Part shown: one piece after another, positions 32,504-42,754 of the stretch
Layout: each line of letters begins with the position of its first letter
Position numbering within the stretch: position 1 is the first letter of the stretch
NCBI GenBank assembly: GCA_022785125.1
Contig: JALFRA010000007.1
Coordinates: 293,162 to 357,161, forward strand
DNA from: Clostridiales bacterium
GTDB taxonomy: Bacteria > Bacillota > Clostridia > Oscillospirales > Oscillospiraceae
Length of the DNA: 64,000 nt
Direction: 5' to 3'
Position numbers and translations under genes: made by a program
The notes under the pieces: generated by a model
What the model saw: the letters and a program-made list of their open reading frames with translations, nothing else
What the model was told of the DNA's origin: nothing
Database searches by the model: none

Positions 32504-34903
32504 TTACTGGCGCAGGTTGGGCCGCTCGGCGGTCTGGGGGGCGGCGTGGGGCTGGGCCAGCGGCTGAGCAGGTTCACACACCTTCAGGTCCAGAGCCTCA
32601 GCCAGCACCTGGTCCGCCTGCTCCACAGGCACGAACCGCAGCCCAGCCTTGACGGTGGGATCGATCTCCTCCAGATCCTTCACGTTATCCACCGGAACAA
32701 TCACAGTGCGGATGCCGTTGCGGTAGGCGGCCATCGTCTTTTCCTTCAGGCCGCCGATGGGCAGCACTCTGCCCCGTAAAGTAACTTCGCCTGTCATCGC
32801 CAACTCCGTCTTGACCGGCATACCGGTGAGGGCGGACACCATGGCGGTGGTGATGGCGATACCGGCGGAGGGGCCGTCTTTGGGCACCGCTCCCTCCGGG
32901 AAGTGGATATGGAGATCTTTTGTCTTGTGGAAATCGGCCTCGATGCCCAGCTGGGCGGCCCGGCTGCGGATGTAGGTCAGGGCAGCGTGGGCAGACTCCT
33001 TCATCACGTCCCCCAGGTTGCCGGTAAGCTCCACCTTTCCGGTGCCGGGCACCACGGCAACCTCCACCTCCAGGATCTCGCCTCCCACACTGGTCCAGGC
33101 CAGACCGTTGACCACGCCCACCTGCTCGGTCTGGGGGATGTGGTCGGGGTGGTACCGGGGAATGCCCAATAGCTCCTCCAGGTTCTTCTCTGTAATGCTG
33201 ACCGACTTTACAGAGCCTGTCACCAGGCGCATTGCCGCTTTTCGGCACAGGGCGCCGATCTGCCGCTCCAGGATACGCACGCCGGACTCCCGGGTGTAGC
33301 CCCGGATGAGGGTACGCAGTGCATCGTCAGACAGCTTAAACTTGGCGCGCGTCAACCCGTGGCGCTTGATCTGCTTGGGGATCAGGTGGCGCTTGGCGAT
33401 CTCCACCTTTTCCTCGTCGGTATAGCTGCTCAGCTCAATGACCTCCATCCGGTCCAGCAGCGGCTTGGGGATGGTGTCCAGGGTATTGGCGGTGGTGATA
33501 AAGAGCACGTCGGACAGATCGAAGGGCACCTCCAGGAAGTGGTCCCGGAAGGTGGCGTTCTGTTCGGCGTCCAGCACCTCCAGCAGCGCGGAGGCGGGGT
33601 CGCCCCGCTGGTCGTTTCCCAGCTTGTCGATCTCGTCCAGCAGCAGCAGCGGATTGCAGCTGTCCGCCTGCTTGATGGCGGCAATGATGCGGCCGGGCAT
33701 GGCCCCTACATAGGTTTTGCGGTGGCCCCGGATCTCGGCCTCGTCGTGGACGCCGCCCAGAGAGATGCGGGCCATATTCCGATGGATGGCCCGGGCCACA
33801 CTGGCGGCGATGGAGGTCTTGCCCACGCCGGGCGGGCCCACCAGGCAGAGGATCTGCCCCTTCATCTGGGGCGAGAGCTGCTTGACGGCCAAAAACTCCA
33901 GGATACGCTCCTTCACCTTCTCCAGGCCGTAGTGGTCCCCGTCCAGCACCTTGCGGGCTGCCTCCACGTTGACCCGCTCCTTGGTATACTTGCCCCAGGG
34001 CAGCTCCAGCACGGTGTCCAGGTAGTTGCGCAGCACCGTGGCCTCGGCGGAGCCGAAGGGCTGCTTCTCTAGCCGGCCCAGCTCCTTGGTCAGCTTGTCT
34101 CCCACCTCCTGGGGCAGCTTGGCCTGGGCAATGCGCTGGCGGTACTCTTCCAGTTCGCTGTCTCCCTGGCCGTCCTCCCCCAGCTCCTGCTGGAGGACCT
34201 TCAACTGCTCCCGCAGCACATAGTCCCGCTGGCTCCGGGTAAGCTGATCCCGTACCTTGTCCTGCATCTGGTGCTCCAGTTCCAGGATGGCCACCTCCCG
34301 GCGGAGGTTCTGGCACAGCTTTTCCAGACGGCGGACAGGACGCAGCTCCTCCAGAATGGCCTGCTTGTCCCCGGTACGCATGGGCAGGTTCTGGGCGATG
34401 TAGTCGGCGATGTAGCCCGGCTCCTCACTGGAGAGCACCGACAGCAGAATGTCGGGGGTCATCTTGGGGGCCAGGTCGATGTAGTTTTCAAACAGCTCGT
34501 AGGTCTGACGGATCAGCGCCTCGGTGCGGGCGGAGCGGCGCACCTGCTTCTCCTCCGGGATCTCCTCCACCTGGGCGGTGAAGTATGGCGTAATCTGAAC
34601 CAGGCTCTGGAGCCGGCCCCGGCTGACGCCCTCCACCATCACCCGCACGTTGCCGCCGGGCAGACGGAGGATCTGGCGGACGGTGCTGATGGTACCTACC
34701 TGGTAGAGGTCGGCCTCCTTGGGCTCCTCCACCGCCATGTCCCGCTGAGCCACCAGGAAGATGGGCTGGCCGGAGGTCATGGACTCATCCAGGGCCTTGA
34801 TGGAGGCCTCACGACCCACGTCAAAGTGGAGCATCATATTAGGAAAAATAGTCAGCCCCCGCAGGGCCAGGGCCGGCATGACCGCAGGCAGATTGGTTTG
34901 CAT
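32504..34903 (-). CDS. lon: ATP-dependent protease Lon
   Basis: A 799-residue Lon protease. The N-terminal substrate-binding domain (ALRGLTIFPNMMLHFDVGRE) precedes the coiled coil, the AAA+ domain with Walker A GPPGVGKTS near 355 and LLLDEIDKLG Walker B. The C-terminal S16 domain carries catalytic Ser in KDGPSAGIAIT near 680 and the downstream Lys. The length is typical. It degrades misfolded and regulatory proteins. It follows clpX on the same strand. Confidence 0.96.
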   Translation of the reverse strand: MQTNLPAVMPALALRGLTIFPNMMLHFDVGREASIKALDESMTSGQPIFLVAQRDMAVEEPKEADLYQVGTISTVRQILRLPGGNVRVMVEGVSRGRLQSLVQITPYFTAQVEEIPEEKQVRRSARTEALIRQTYELFENYIDLAPKMTPDILLSVLSSEEPGYIADYIAQNLPMRTGDKQAILEELRPVRRLEKLCQNLRREVAILELEHQMQDKVRDQLTRSQRDYVLREQLKVLQQELGEDGQGDSELEEYRQRIAQAKLPQEVGDKLTKELGRLEKQPFGSAEATVLRNYLDTVLELPWGKYTKERVNVEAARKVLDGDHYGLEKVKERILEFLAVKQLSPQMKGQILCLVGPPGVGKTSIAASVARAIHRNMARISLGGVHDEAEIRGHRKTYVGAMPGRIIAAIKQADSCNPLLLLDEIDKLGNDQRGDPASALLEVLDAEQNATFRDHFLEVPFDLSDVLFITTANTLDTIPKPLLDRMEVIELSSYTDEEKVEIAKRHLIPKQIKRHGLTRAKFKLSDDALRTLIRGYTRESGVRILERQIGALCRKAAMRLVTGSVKSVSITEKNLEELLGIPRYHPDHIPQTEQVGVVNGLAWTSVGGEILEVEVAVVPGTGKVELTGNLGDVMKESAHAALTYIRSRAAQLGIEADFHKTKDLHIHFPEGAVPKDGPSAGIAITTAMVSALTGMPVKTELAMTGEVTLRGRVLPIGGLKEKTMAAYRNGIRTVIVPVDNVKDLEEIDPTVKAGLRFVPVEQADQVLAEALDLKVCEPAQPLAQPHAAPQTAERPNLRQ

Positions 34904-35011
34904 GGACTTCCCTCCTCTCGGGAATATGAAACAGGAGACAGGACCGAGGGCGGCCGGTCCTGCCCAGTCTCCCGGTTCCTGTCTCCTATATTGATCTTAT
35001 GGTTGTGCTGT

Positions 35012-36325
35012 TCAGGACACGTTGCCCTTGGGGGACTTTCCGCCGTGCTCGGCACGGAGAGACGCGCCGCCCAGCCTGGGCCGGTGGGTGCGCTCCGGGT
35101 CGTGCTCCACCGTAGGAGCCACGTGGTCCTTGACACTCTCGGCGGTGATGGTCACCTTGGTGATGGTGGGGTCGGAGGGCACGTCGTACATGACCTGGGT
35201 CATGACCTCCTCCAGCACCGCCCGCAGGCCGCGGGCGCCGATGCCACGCTCGATGGCCTTGTCGGCGGCTGCCTCCAGGGCGGCGGTGTCAAAGGTGAGA
35301 TCCACCATATCGTACTCCAGCAGCTTCTGGTACTGCTTCACCAGAGCGTTCTTGGGCTCAGTGAGGATGCGCACCAGCTGGTTTTTGTCCAGGGCGTTCA
35401 GGGTGGTGATCACCGGCAGACGGCCCACCAGCTCGGGAATGATACCAAACTTCAGCAAGTCGTGAGGCTGGATCTCCTTGAAGATGGCGTTGTCCTTCTC
35501 CTTCTTGCTCTGGATCTCGGCGCCGAAACCGATGGTCTTTTTGTCCAGACGCTGCTCGATGATCTTCTCCATGCCGTCGAAGGCGCCGCCGCAGATGAAG
35601 AGGATGTTCTTGGTGTTGATCTGGATGAACTCCTGATGGGGGTGCTTGCGGCCGCCCTGGGGGGGCACGTTGGCCACGGTACCCTCCAGGATCTTCAGCA
35701 GAGCCTGCTGCACACCCTCGCCGGACACATCCCGGGTGATGGAGGTATTCTCGCTCTTGCGGGCGATCTTGTCGATCTCATCCACATAGATGATGCCCCG
35801 CTCGGCCAGCTCAATGTCGTAATCGGCGGCCTGGACCAGACGCAGCAGGATGTTCTCCACGTCGTCGCCCACATAGCCCGCCTCGGTGAGGGTGGTGGCG
35901 TCGGCGATGGCAAAGGGCACCTTCAGGATGCGGGCCAGGGTCTGGGCAAACAGAGTCTTGCCGCAGCCGGTGGGGCCCATGAGCAGGATATTGCTCTTCT
36001 GGAGCTCCACGTCCTCCCCGCCGCCGAAGTAAATGCGCTTATAGTGGTTGTATACCGCCACGGACAGGGCCACCTTGGCATCCTCCTGCCCGATGATATA
36101 CTCATCCAGCACGTCCCGAATCTCCCGGGGAGTGGGGATCACATCGGGGATGTCGGGGGACACGGTCTCCTCCGGGTCGTAGTTGTCGTCCAGAATGCTC
36201 ATGCACAGGTGGACGCACTCATTGCAGATATAGGCCCCGGGGCCAGCAATGATGCGGGCCACCTGGTCCTGGTGCTTGCCGCAAAAGGAACAGCGTACGC
36301 TTTTGCGCTCGTCGTTTTTTGGCAT
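35012..36325 (-). CDS. clpX: ClpX ATPase subunit of Clp protease
   Basis: A 437-residue unfoldase. The N-terminal zinc-binding domain has Cys12, Cys15, Cys34 and Cys37. Walker A GPTGCGKT lies near 117, Walker [11 protein letters not shown], and the sensor and pore segments are typical. It feeds substrates to ClpP, encoded immediately upstream. The gap to lon holds a long hairpin (AGGAGACAGGA against TCCTGTCTCCT, 34932-34987), possibly a processing or termination site. Confidence 0.96.
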   Translation of the reverse strand: MPKNDERKSVRCSFCGKHQDQVARIIAGPGAYICNECVHLCMSILDDNYDPEETVSPDIPDVIPTPREIRDVLDEYIIGQEDAKVALSVAVYNHYKRIYFGGGEDVELQKSNILLMGPTGCGKTLFAQTLARILKVPFAIADATTLTEAGYVGDDVENILLRLVQAADYDIELAERGIIYVDEIDKIARKSENTSITRDVSGEGVQQALLKILEGTVANVPPQGGRKHPHQEFIQINTKNILFICGGAFDGMEKIIEQRLDKKTIGFGAEIQSKKEKDNAIFKEIQPHDLLKFGIIPELVGRLPVITTLNALDKNQLVRILTEPKNALVKQYQKLLEYDMVDLTFDTAALEAAADKAIERGIGARGLRAVLEEVMTQVMYDVPSDPTITKVTITAESVKDHVAPTVEHDPERTHRPRLGGASLRAEHGGKSPKGNVS

Positions 36326-36409
36326 ATCGTTACCTCGTCGTACTCTGGATTGGTTGCAGGCAAAAAGCCGGAAAGGGAGCGGGGCGTTTCCTCCCCGCTC
36401 CCCCGCAGA

Positions 36410-36991
36410 TTACCGGGAATAGATGACCTTGTCGATCAGGCCAAACTCCTTGGCCTCCTCAGCGGACATGAAGTTGTCACGCTCACAGGCGGCGGTGACT
36501 TCCGCCACGTTCCTGCCGGTGTTGTCGGCCAGGATCTGGTTCATACGCTTCTTGATGATCTCCAGGCGCTTGAGGTGGATGGCCATATCAGTGATCTGGC
36601 CCTGAGTGCCGGCGGAGGGCTGATGGATCATGATCTCCGCGTTGGGCAGCGCCAGGCGCTTGCCCTTGGCGCCGGAAGAGAGCAGGAAGGCCCCCATGCT
36701 GGCCGCCATACCGATGCAGATGGTGGATACATCGCACTTGATGTACTGCATGGTATCGTAGATGGCCATACCATCGGTGACGGAGCCGCCGGGGCTGTTG
36801 ATATAGAACTGAATGTCCTTATCCGGGTCCTGGGCCTCCAGGTAGAGCAGCTGGGCCACCACCAGACTGGCGGTGGTGGCGTTGACCTCCTCGCCCAGGA
36901 AGATGATGCGGTCGTTGAGCAGGCGGGAGAAAATGTCATAGGACCGCTCGCCCCGATTGGTTTGCTCCACTACATAGGGTACTAAGCTCAT
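36410..36991 (-). CDS. clpP: ClpP protease subunit
   Basis: A 193-residue serine peptidase with the triad Ser98 (GMAASMG), His123 (EIMIHQP) and Asp172. Family segments [18 protein letters not shown] are present. It forms the tetradecameric chamber used by ClpX. It lies between tig and clpX, the standard Clostridial order. Confidence 0.96.
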   Translation of the reverse strand: MSLVPYVVEQTNRGERSYDIFSRLLNDRIIFLGEEVNATTASLVVAQLLYLEAQDPDKDIQFYINSPGGSVTDGMAIYDTMQYIKCDVSTICIGMAASMGAFLLSSGAKGKRLALPNAEIMIHQPSAGTQGQITDMAIHLKRLEIIKKRMNQILADNTGRNVAEVTAACERDNFMSAEEAKEFGLIDKVIYSR

Positions 36992-37111
36992 GATTGCGAA
37001 ACTCCTTTATTCTGATGTCGGGGCAGCCGGCCTCCCTCTCAGAGGCCGGGGCCCCGGACCATCCCCACCCTTGGGCAGGCTTACCTCAAAGTATGCCCAC
37101 CCTGCGGCGTC

Positions 37112-38533
37112 TTATTCCTCGGTCTTGGCCTCCTCAGCGGGGGCCTCCTCGGTCTTCTTCTTGGTGGTGCGGCGCTTCTTGGGCTTCTCCTCGCCCTCGG
37201 CAGCCTCACCCTCGGCCTCCTCGGCCTTCTTCTTGGTGGTCTTCTTCTTGGCAGGAGCCTTGCCCACCTTGGCGCTGTCATAGATGACCTGCTCGGCCTT
37301 CTGCACAGCCAGACCCTTCTTCACGTCCTCAGCGGGAGCGGCGGCCTTCACCTGATCCAGCTCCATGTGGTACTCGTCGGCCAGGCGCTTGTACTCGGCC
37401 TCCAGGTCCTCGCCGGTGATCTCGATGTTCTCGGCGGCCACAACGGCACCCAGAGCCAGATCACGGCGCACCCGCTCCAGAGCGGCGGCGCCGGCCTGAG
37501 CGCGGACAATGTCGATGGTCATGCCGGTCATAGCCATATACTGCTCGAAGGAGATGCCCTGAGCCTGGATGCGGCGGGCCATATCCTCCACCATCTGGTC
37601 GGTCTCGTAGGCCACCATGGCGTCGGGGATCTCAACCTCCATGTTGTCCATGACCTGCTCCATGACAGCAGCCTCAAAGGCGCGCTTGGCCTGGGCCTCA
37701 CGGCGCTCGGTCAGCTTGTCGGCCAGGTCCTTCTTGAAGGCCTCCAGGGTGTCGAACTCGGACACGTCCTTGGCGAACTCGTCGTCCACGGTGGGCAGCT
37801 GCTTCTCCTTGACCTCGTGGACCTTGACCTTGAACACCACGGGAGCGCCGGCCAGCTCCTCGGCGTGATACTCCTCAGGGAAGGTGACGTTGACATCCTT
37901 CTCGTCGCCAGCCTTGGCGCCCACCAGCTGATCCTCAAAACCAGGGATGAAGGCGCCGGAGCCCAGCTCCAGGCTGTGGCCCTCGGCCTTACCGCCGTCA
38001 AAGGGAACGCCGTCCTTGAAGCCCTCGAAGTCGATGACCACGGTGTCGCCGTTCTGAGCCTCGCGCTCCACGGTCACCATGCGGGTGGCGCGGTTGATGT
38101 AGGGCTTGAGCTCGCCCTCGATATCCTCGTCGGTGATCTTGACCTCTTCCTTCTCAGCGGTGAGGCCCTTGTACTCGCCCAGCTTCACCTCGGGACGGAC
38201 GGTGACGGTGGCCTTGAAGGTCAGGCCGTCCTTACCGGCCTCCAGAACCTCCACGTTGGGCCAGGACACCACGTCCAGCTTCTCCTGCTCCACGGCATCG
38301 GCATAAGCCTGGGGATAAAGCTCGTTGATGGCATCTTCATAGAACACGCCGGAGCCGAACATACCCTCGATGATCTTCCGGGGGGCCTTGCCCTTCCGGA
38401 AGCCGGGCACGTTGATCTTGCTGCGCTGCTTCAGATAAGCCTTCTGGACCGCGGCCTCAAACTCCTCGCCGCCGATCTCGATGACCAGCTCCACGGCGCT
38501 CTTTTCCTGCTTCTCGACGCTTTTGACATTCAT
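37112..38533 (-). CDS. tig: Trigger factor with Lys/Glu-rich tail
   Basis: A 473-residue ribosome-bound chaperone and prolyl isomerase. The N-terminal ribosome-binding signature is FRKGKAPRKIIEGMFG. An FKBP domain (about 160-245, GDTVVIDFEGFKDGVPFDGG) and a helical C-domain follow. Beyond about residue 420 a charged tail of alternating KKKTTKKK and acidic/Ala blocks is added. This tail is absent from model trigger factors but known in related gut Clostridia, and its role is unknown. Confidence 0.95.
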   Translation of the reverse strand: MNVKSVEKQEKSAVELVIEIGGEEFEAAVQKAYLKQRSKINVPGFRKGKAPRKIIEGMFGSGVFYEDAINELYPQAYADAVEQEKLDVVSWPNVEVLEAGKDGLTFKATVTVRPEVKLGEYKGLTAEKEEVKITDEDIEGELKPYINRATRMVTVEREAQNGDTVVIDFEGFKDGVPFDGGKAEGHSLELGSGAFIPGFEDQLVGAKAGDEKDVNVTFPEEYHAEELAGAPVVFKVKVHEVKEKQLPTVDDEFAKDVSEFDTLEAFKKDLADKLTERREAQAKRAFEAAVMEQVMDNMEVEIPDAMVAYETDQMVEDMARRIQAQGISFEQYMAMTGMTIDIVRAQAGAAALERVRRDLALGAVVAAENIEITGEDLEAEYKRLADEYHMELDQVKAAAPAEDVKKGLAVQKAEQVIYDSAKVGKAPAKKKTTKKKAEEAEGEAAEGEEKPKKRRTTKKKTEEAPAEEAKTEE

Positions 38534-38651
38534 CTTGTTAACTTCCTCCTGTCAGCCCCGGGGCCCGGACAGGGGTCCAGGACGGGGCAGCTTTCGCGTT
38601 ATCCGTTATATATTATCAGATATGCGCGGAAATTGCCATAGTTTTTTTCAA

Positions 38652-39332
38652 TTATTCCAGGATTTTTTGGGGCTGGAACCCCACATAGTCCGCCGCCACC
38701 AGGTGATAGGCCACCGGACCAAACTTCCCCTCCACCGCCAAACGGTGGCTTCCGCCATGAAGATGGCCGTAATAGCAGGCCTCCACCTCATACTGTTCCA
38801 GCAGCGAAATGATCTCCGGACAGCGGTAGCCCTGGTACAGGGGCGGGTAGTGAAGAAAGCACAGCTTCTTCCTCTCCCCCGCTGCCTTCAGGGAGGCCTC
38901 CAGCCGGATCAGCTCCCGGTTGAATACCTTCTGGTCCCCTTTTTCCTCGTAAAACCAGCCTCGGGTACCGCACAGAGCGTACTCCCCATATTCATAACAG
39001 TTATTATGGAGAATATTCAGGGTGGAAAAGCCCTTCTCGGAGAAAAAGCGGTTCATCTTGGAGGCGGTGTTCCACCAGTAGTCGTGGTTGCCCTTGAGCA
39101 GCAGCTTCCGATTTCCCGGCAGACCGTCCAGAAAGGCGAAGTCGGCCTCCGCCTCCTCCAGGCTCATGCCCCAGGACAGATCGCCGCACAGCACCACCGT
39201 GTCCTCCGGGCCTACCGCCTGAAAGCCCTCCCGCAGCTTGTCCACATAGCCCTCCCAGCCGCCGCCGAACACGTCCATGGGCTTGTTGGAGCGGAGGGAG
39301 AGGTGGGTGTCGCCAATGACAAACAGGGCCAT
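38652..39332 (-). CDS. Metallophosphoesterase
   Basis: A 226-residue calcineurin-like phosphoesterase. The metal-binding motifs are GDTHLS (7-12), LCGDLSWG, KGNHDYWW, the late HYPP and GHLHGGSHR. No signal peptide is seen. The physiological substrate is unknown. It lies directly downstream of thrC, and the two share a transcription direction. Confidence 0.9.
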   Translation of the reverse strand: MALFVIGDTHLSLRSNKPMDVFGGGWEGYVDKLREGFQAVGPEDTVVLCGDLSWGMSLEEAEADFAFLDGLPGNRKLLLKGNHDYWWNTASKMNRFFSEKGFSTLNILHNNCYEYGEYALCGTRGWFYEEKGDQKVFNRELIRLEASLKAAGERKKLCFLHYPPLYQGYRCPEIISLLEQYEVEACYYGHLHGGSHRLAVEGKFGPVAYHLVAADYVGFQPQKILE

Positions 39333-40820
39333 TTACTTGAGCATCTCCAGCACCTGGTCCACCATGTGGTCCTTGGCGACGGTCTGGCTGAAGCGCACGC
39401 TCTTGCTCTTGAGGGCGGCCAGCGGGGCGGGCACAGGCACGCCGGTGAGCTCGGCCAGCTGGTCCAGAATGGCGGTCCCCTCCGCCAGTTCAGTAACGCC
39501 CAGGGCGCCCAGTACGCTGTCGCAGAACTTGAAGGGGCTGGCGGTGGACACCACCACGGCGGGGGTCTCGTCGCCGGTCTCCTTCCGGTACTGGTCCAGC
39601 ACGTCGAAGGCCACAGCGGTGTGGGGATCAATGAGGTACTGGTGCTCCTGCCACATCTGGCCAATGACCTTCTGGGTCTGGGCGTCGTCGCAGCAGCCGG
39701 CGGCAAAGATGCGGCTGAGCTTGGTCTGGATGGCGGGGCTCACCTTATACATACCGCTGGTGTTCAGCTGGTTCATGTAGCCCCGCACCTCGGCGTCGTC
39801 ATGGTTGCTCAGAGCAAAGAGCATCCGCTCCAGGTTGGAGGAGATCAGGATGTCCATGGAGGGAGACATGGTGTTGTAGAAGGTACGGTTACGGTCGTAC
39901 TGACCGGTACGGATGAAGTCGGTGAGCACGTTGTTGGAGTTGGAGGCACAGATCAGCTTGTTGATGGGCACACCCATCTCCTTGGCGTAGTAGGCCGCCA
40001 GGATGTTGCCGAAGTTGCCGGTGGGGACGCAGACGTTGATGGGGTCCCCCTTTTTGATCTTCTCGTCCCGCAGCAGATCGCAGTAGGCCGAGATGTAGTA
40101 GACGATCTGAGGAAGCACCCGGCCCCAGTTGATGGAGTTGGCGGAGGACAGGAAATACTCCCGCTCGGCCAGCTGCTCCCGCAGGGCCTCGTCAGAGAAA
40201 AGCTTCTTCACCCCGGTCTGAGCATCGTCAAAGTTGCCCACCACGGAGCAAACGCCCACATTGCCGCCCTCCTGGGTGTTCATCTGCAGCTCCTGGATGG
40301 CGGATACGCCGTCCTTGGGATAGAACACCAGAATGCGGGTGCGGTCCACGTCCCGGAAGCCCTCCAGAGCAGCCTTACCGGTATCGCCGGAGGTGGCCAC
40401 CAAAATGCACACCGTCTTGGACTCCTGATTCTTCTTCAGGGAGGCGGTGAGCAGGTAAGGCAGCATCTGCAGCGCCATATCCTTGAAGGCACAGGTGGGG
40501 CCGTGCCACAGCTCCAGGCAGTAGGTCTTGTCATCCACCTGCCGGACGGGAGCCACCTCAGGCACGTCGAACTTGGCGCTGCTGTAGGCCTTGGCAGCAA
40601 AGCTGGTGAGTTCGGAGGAGGTGAAGTCGTCCAGATAGGAATTCATCACGAAGACCGCCCGCTGCTGGTAGGACATATCCCGCATGGTATTCAGGCCGTT
40701 GGGAGACAGCTTGGGGAACACCTCGGGGGTCATGAGACCGCCGTCGGCAGCCAGTCCCCGGGCAATGGCCTGGGCCGCGGTGCAGCGGTCCTGTTTGTTT
40801 CTCGTGCTTACATAGTACAT
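39333..40820 (-). CDS. thrC: Threonine synthase
   Basis: A 495-residue PLP enzyme that converts O-phosphohomoserine to threonine. Lys113 in CAFKDMALQML is the PLP-binding lysine, ATSGDTGKAAL binds the cofactor phosphate, and the N-terminus MYYVSTRNKQD is typical. The length fits the longer thrC class. The start overlaps the dipeptidase gene by 13 bp. Confidence 0.95.
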   Translation of the reverse strand: MYYVSTRNKQDRCTAAQAIARGLAADGGLMTPEVFPKLSPNGLNTMRDMSYQQRAVFVMNSYLDDFTSSELTSFAAKAYSSAKFDVPEVAPVRQVDDKTYCLELWHGPTCAFKDMALQMLPYLLTASLKKNQESKTVCILVATSGDTGKAALEGFRDVDRTRILVFYPKDGVSAIQELQMNTQEGGNVGVCSVVGNFDDAQTGVKKLFSDEALREQLAEREYFLSSANSINWGRVLPQIVYYISAYCDLLRDEKIKKGDPINVCVPTGNFGNILAAYYAKEMGVPINKLICASNSNNVLTDFIRTGQYDRNRTFYNTMSPSMDILISSNLERMLFALSNHDDAEVRGYMNQLNTSGMYKVSPAIQTKLSRIFAAGCCDDAQTQKVIGQMWQEHQYLIDPHTAVAFDVLDQYRKETGDETPAVVVSTASPFKFCDSVLGALGVTELAEGTAILDQLAELTGVPVPAPLAALKSKSVRFSQTVAKDHMVDQVLEMLK

Positions 40821-41752
40821 ACTTTGCTCACTACCCTCATCAGATTATTGAAGAACAGATCCTGCAGCAGAGACGCAGCGTAGCCCCGCGCCTGCAGGAA
40901 GTGGTAAAGTCGTTCATAGTCCTGGACCCCGGCCATACTGCCGGCCAGTGGGCTGCATCCGTCCAGATCGCCTCCCAGGGCGATATTTTTCCCGCCTCCC
41001 AGCTCCAGCCAGTGGTCCAGATGGGCGGCAATGGCCTCCAGATCCGCCTCTCCCCCAACAAATTCAGCAAAGAGGTTCAGGCCCGCCACGCCGTTATGCT
41101 CTATTATGGCAGTAAATTGGCTGTCGGTCAAGTTCCGGGGATGAGAAAACACCGCTCTGCTGTTGGAATGACTGGCGAAAAAGGGGCCGGACAGGGTGTC
41201 CGCCACATCCCAGCACCCCGGGTCAGACAGATGGGACACATCCACCAGCATCCCCAGCTCCTCCGCCTTGCGGACAAAGGCCTTTCCCTGGACAGTCAAG
41301 CCTTTATCGGTGTCTTCGGCGTTGGTGCCGCCCAGAGCGTTGGCCCGGTTCCATACCGGGTTCACCGCCCGGACACCCAAAGCGTGGGCCTCCTCCAGCC
41401 GCTCCACAGAGCAGTCCAGCAGCTCCGCCCCCTCCACAGACAGGAAGGCCGCCATCTTCCCGGCGGCAAAGGCGCTCTCCGCCTCCTCTGCTGTGCGGCA
41501 GTGGGTGATCACAGAGGCGTTTGCCTCCATTTCCCGGGAAAAGAGAGCGTATTCCCGCTCAAAGGTCTCCCGGGGTGTAAGCCCGGGGAAATCCTCCGGC
41601 TGACCAAAGAGGGCAAAAAACTGGGCATACCGGCGGAAGGCGCTCCCCCGCTCCAGATCCACATGGTAGGGATTGCGGCCAAAGTCGCCGCCCTCCAGGC
41701 AGCATTTCAGCACCGTATCACAGTGTCCATCAAAAATGTCAATCTCCGGCAA
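40808..41752 (-). CDS. Membrane dipeptidase family (M19) peptidase
   Basis: A 314-residue zinc dipeptidase. FDGHCDTVLKC carries the HxD metal ligands, VEGAELLD the bridging Glu, and VDVSHLSDPG plus FASHSNSRAV the later His ligands. I prefer the TTG start at 41752, which follows AAAGGAGG by 8 nt. An ATG at 41785 inside the yraN gene lacks a site. It hydrolyses dipeptides, possibly D-amino-acid containing, and may recycle wall peptides. Confidence 0.9.
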   Translation of the reverse strand: MPEIDIFDGHCDTVLKCCLEGGDFGRNPYHVDLERGSAFRRYAQFFALFGQPEDFPGLTPRETFEREYALFSREMEANASVITHCRTAEEAESAFAAGKMAAFLSVEGAELLDCSVERLEEAHALGVRAVNPVWNRANALGGTNAEDTDKGLTVQGKAFVRKAEELGMLVDVSHLSDPGCWDVADTLSGPFFASHSNSRAVFSHPRNLTDSQFTAIIEHNGVAGLNLFAEFVGGEADLEAIAAHLDHWLELGGGKNIALGGDLDGCSPLAGSMAGVQDYERLYHFLQARGYAASLLQDLFFNNLMRVVSKVCTM

Positions 41753-41766
41753 GGCTCCCGCCTCCT

Positions 41767-42138
41767 TTAAAACGCATTTTCCCAATAGTGAAACTCCGGC
41801 TCCCGGGTAGCCATCCCCTGGGGCGCATACAGCTCCGCCACATCGAACCGGGGCTGAAGCCCCATATCAGGGTGCTCCGCCAGCCAGCACTCCGCCGTGG
41901 TCCGCAGCTTCTGCTGCTTCCGCCGGTCCACCGCCGCCCGTCCGGGGGCGAAGGAATCATTCTTCCGCAGCTTCACTTCTATAAAGCATAAATACTTGTC
42001 AGTCGTTGCAATCAGGTCGATTTCTCCAAACCGGCAGTGATAGCCGGCGGCAAGGATGGTATAACCCCGCTGCCGCAGCAGCTCCGCCGTCCTGGCCTCC
42101 CCCCAACGGCCCAACAGCTTGGCCTCTCCCCCGCTCAC
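41767..42138 (-). CDS. YraN/UPF0102-family protein
   Basis: A 123-residue nuclease-fold protein. The segments LGRWGEARTAELLRQRGYTI, RFGEIDLIATTDKYLCFIEV (GEIDLIA and EVK) match the UPF0102 restriction-endonuclease-like fold. Function is not established. It overlaps rnhB by 4 bp, the usual neighbourhood. Confidence 0.9.
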   Translation of the reverse strand: MSGGEAKLLGRWGEARTAELLRQRGYTILAAGYHCRFGEIDLIATTDKYLCFIEVKLRKNDSFAPGRAAVDRRKQQKLRTTAECWLAEHPDMGLQPRFDVAELYAPQGMATREPEFHYWENAF

Positions 42139-42740
42139 AGCTTCTTCAGGAAGGTACGGCGGTGGATGGGACAGGGTCCGTACTGCCGCAGACGCTCATA
42201 GTGGAGTTTTGTGGGATATCCCTTGTGCTGCTCAAAGGCGTACTGGGGGTATTGTTCCGCCATCTCCTCCATGTAACGGTCCCGGCTCACCTTGGCCAAA
42301 ATGGAGGCGGCAGCGATAGATGCCGACAGGGAATCTCCCTTTACAACTGTTGCGTGGGGTGTGGTGACGGCTCCGTGCTTTCCGCGGTCCCGGTTGCCGT
42401 CGATGAGGGCGAAGTCGGGCTTGACGCTCAAGCCATCAATGGCTCGTTGCATGGCGTTCATTCGGGCGCTGAGGATATCGGTTTCGTCGATCTCCTCCGC
42501 CTCCACCCAGGCCACACTACAGGCCCTGGCCTGCTTCATAATCAGATCGTAGAGCAGATCTCGCTTTTTGGGGGTCAGCTTTTTGGAGTCGTTCAGGCCG
42601 TCCAGGTCCAGCTCCCGGGGCAGAATCACCGCGGCGGCGTACACCCGGCCGGCCAGGGGGCCTGCCCCCGCCTCGTCACAACCGCATACCAGCTCATGAC
42701 CCTGGGCCCAGCAGTCCCGCTCCAGTTCCCACAGATCCAT
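42135..42740 (-). CDS. rnhB: Ribonuclease HII
   Basis: A 201-residue enzyme that removes ribonucleotides from DNA. CDEAGAGPLAG carries catalytic Asp22 and Glu23, LIDGNRD gives the third acidic residue, and SASIAAASILAKVSRD is typical. It is transcribed after rbgA with a 14-bp gap. Confidence 0.95.
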   Translation of the reverse strand: MDLWELERDCWAQGHELVCGCDEAGAGPLAGRVYAAAVILPRELDLDGLNDSKKLTPKKRDLLYDLIMKQARACSVAWVEAEEIDETDILSARMNAMQRAIDGLSVKPDFALIDGNRDRGKHGAVTTPHATVVKGDSLSASIAAASILAKVSRDRYMEEMAEQYPQYAFEQHKGYPTKLHYERLRQYGPCPIHRRTFLKKL

Positions 42741-42754
42741 ACAGTATATCTCCT

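Noticed and set aside
34271..36985. Long plus-strand open frame (about 900 codons) opposite lon, clpX and clpP
   Set aside because: It spans three well-identified genes and their gaps on the other strand and has a low-complexity Leu/His/Gly composition typical of antisense frames in GC-rich DNA.
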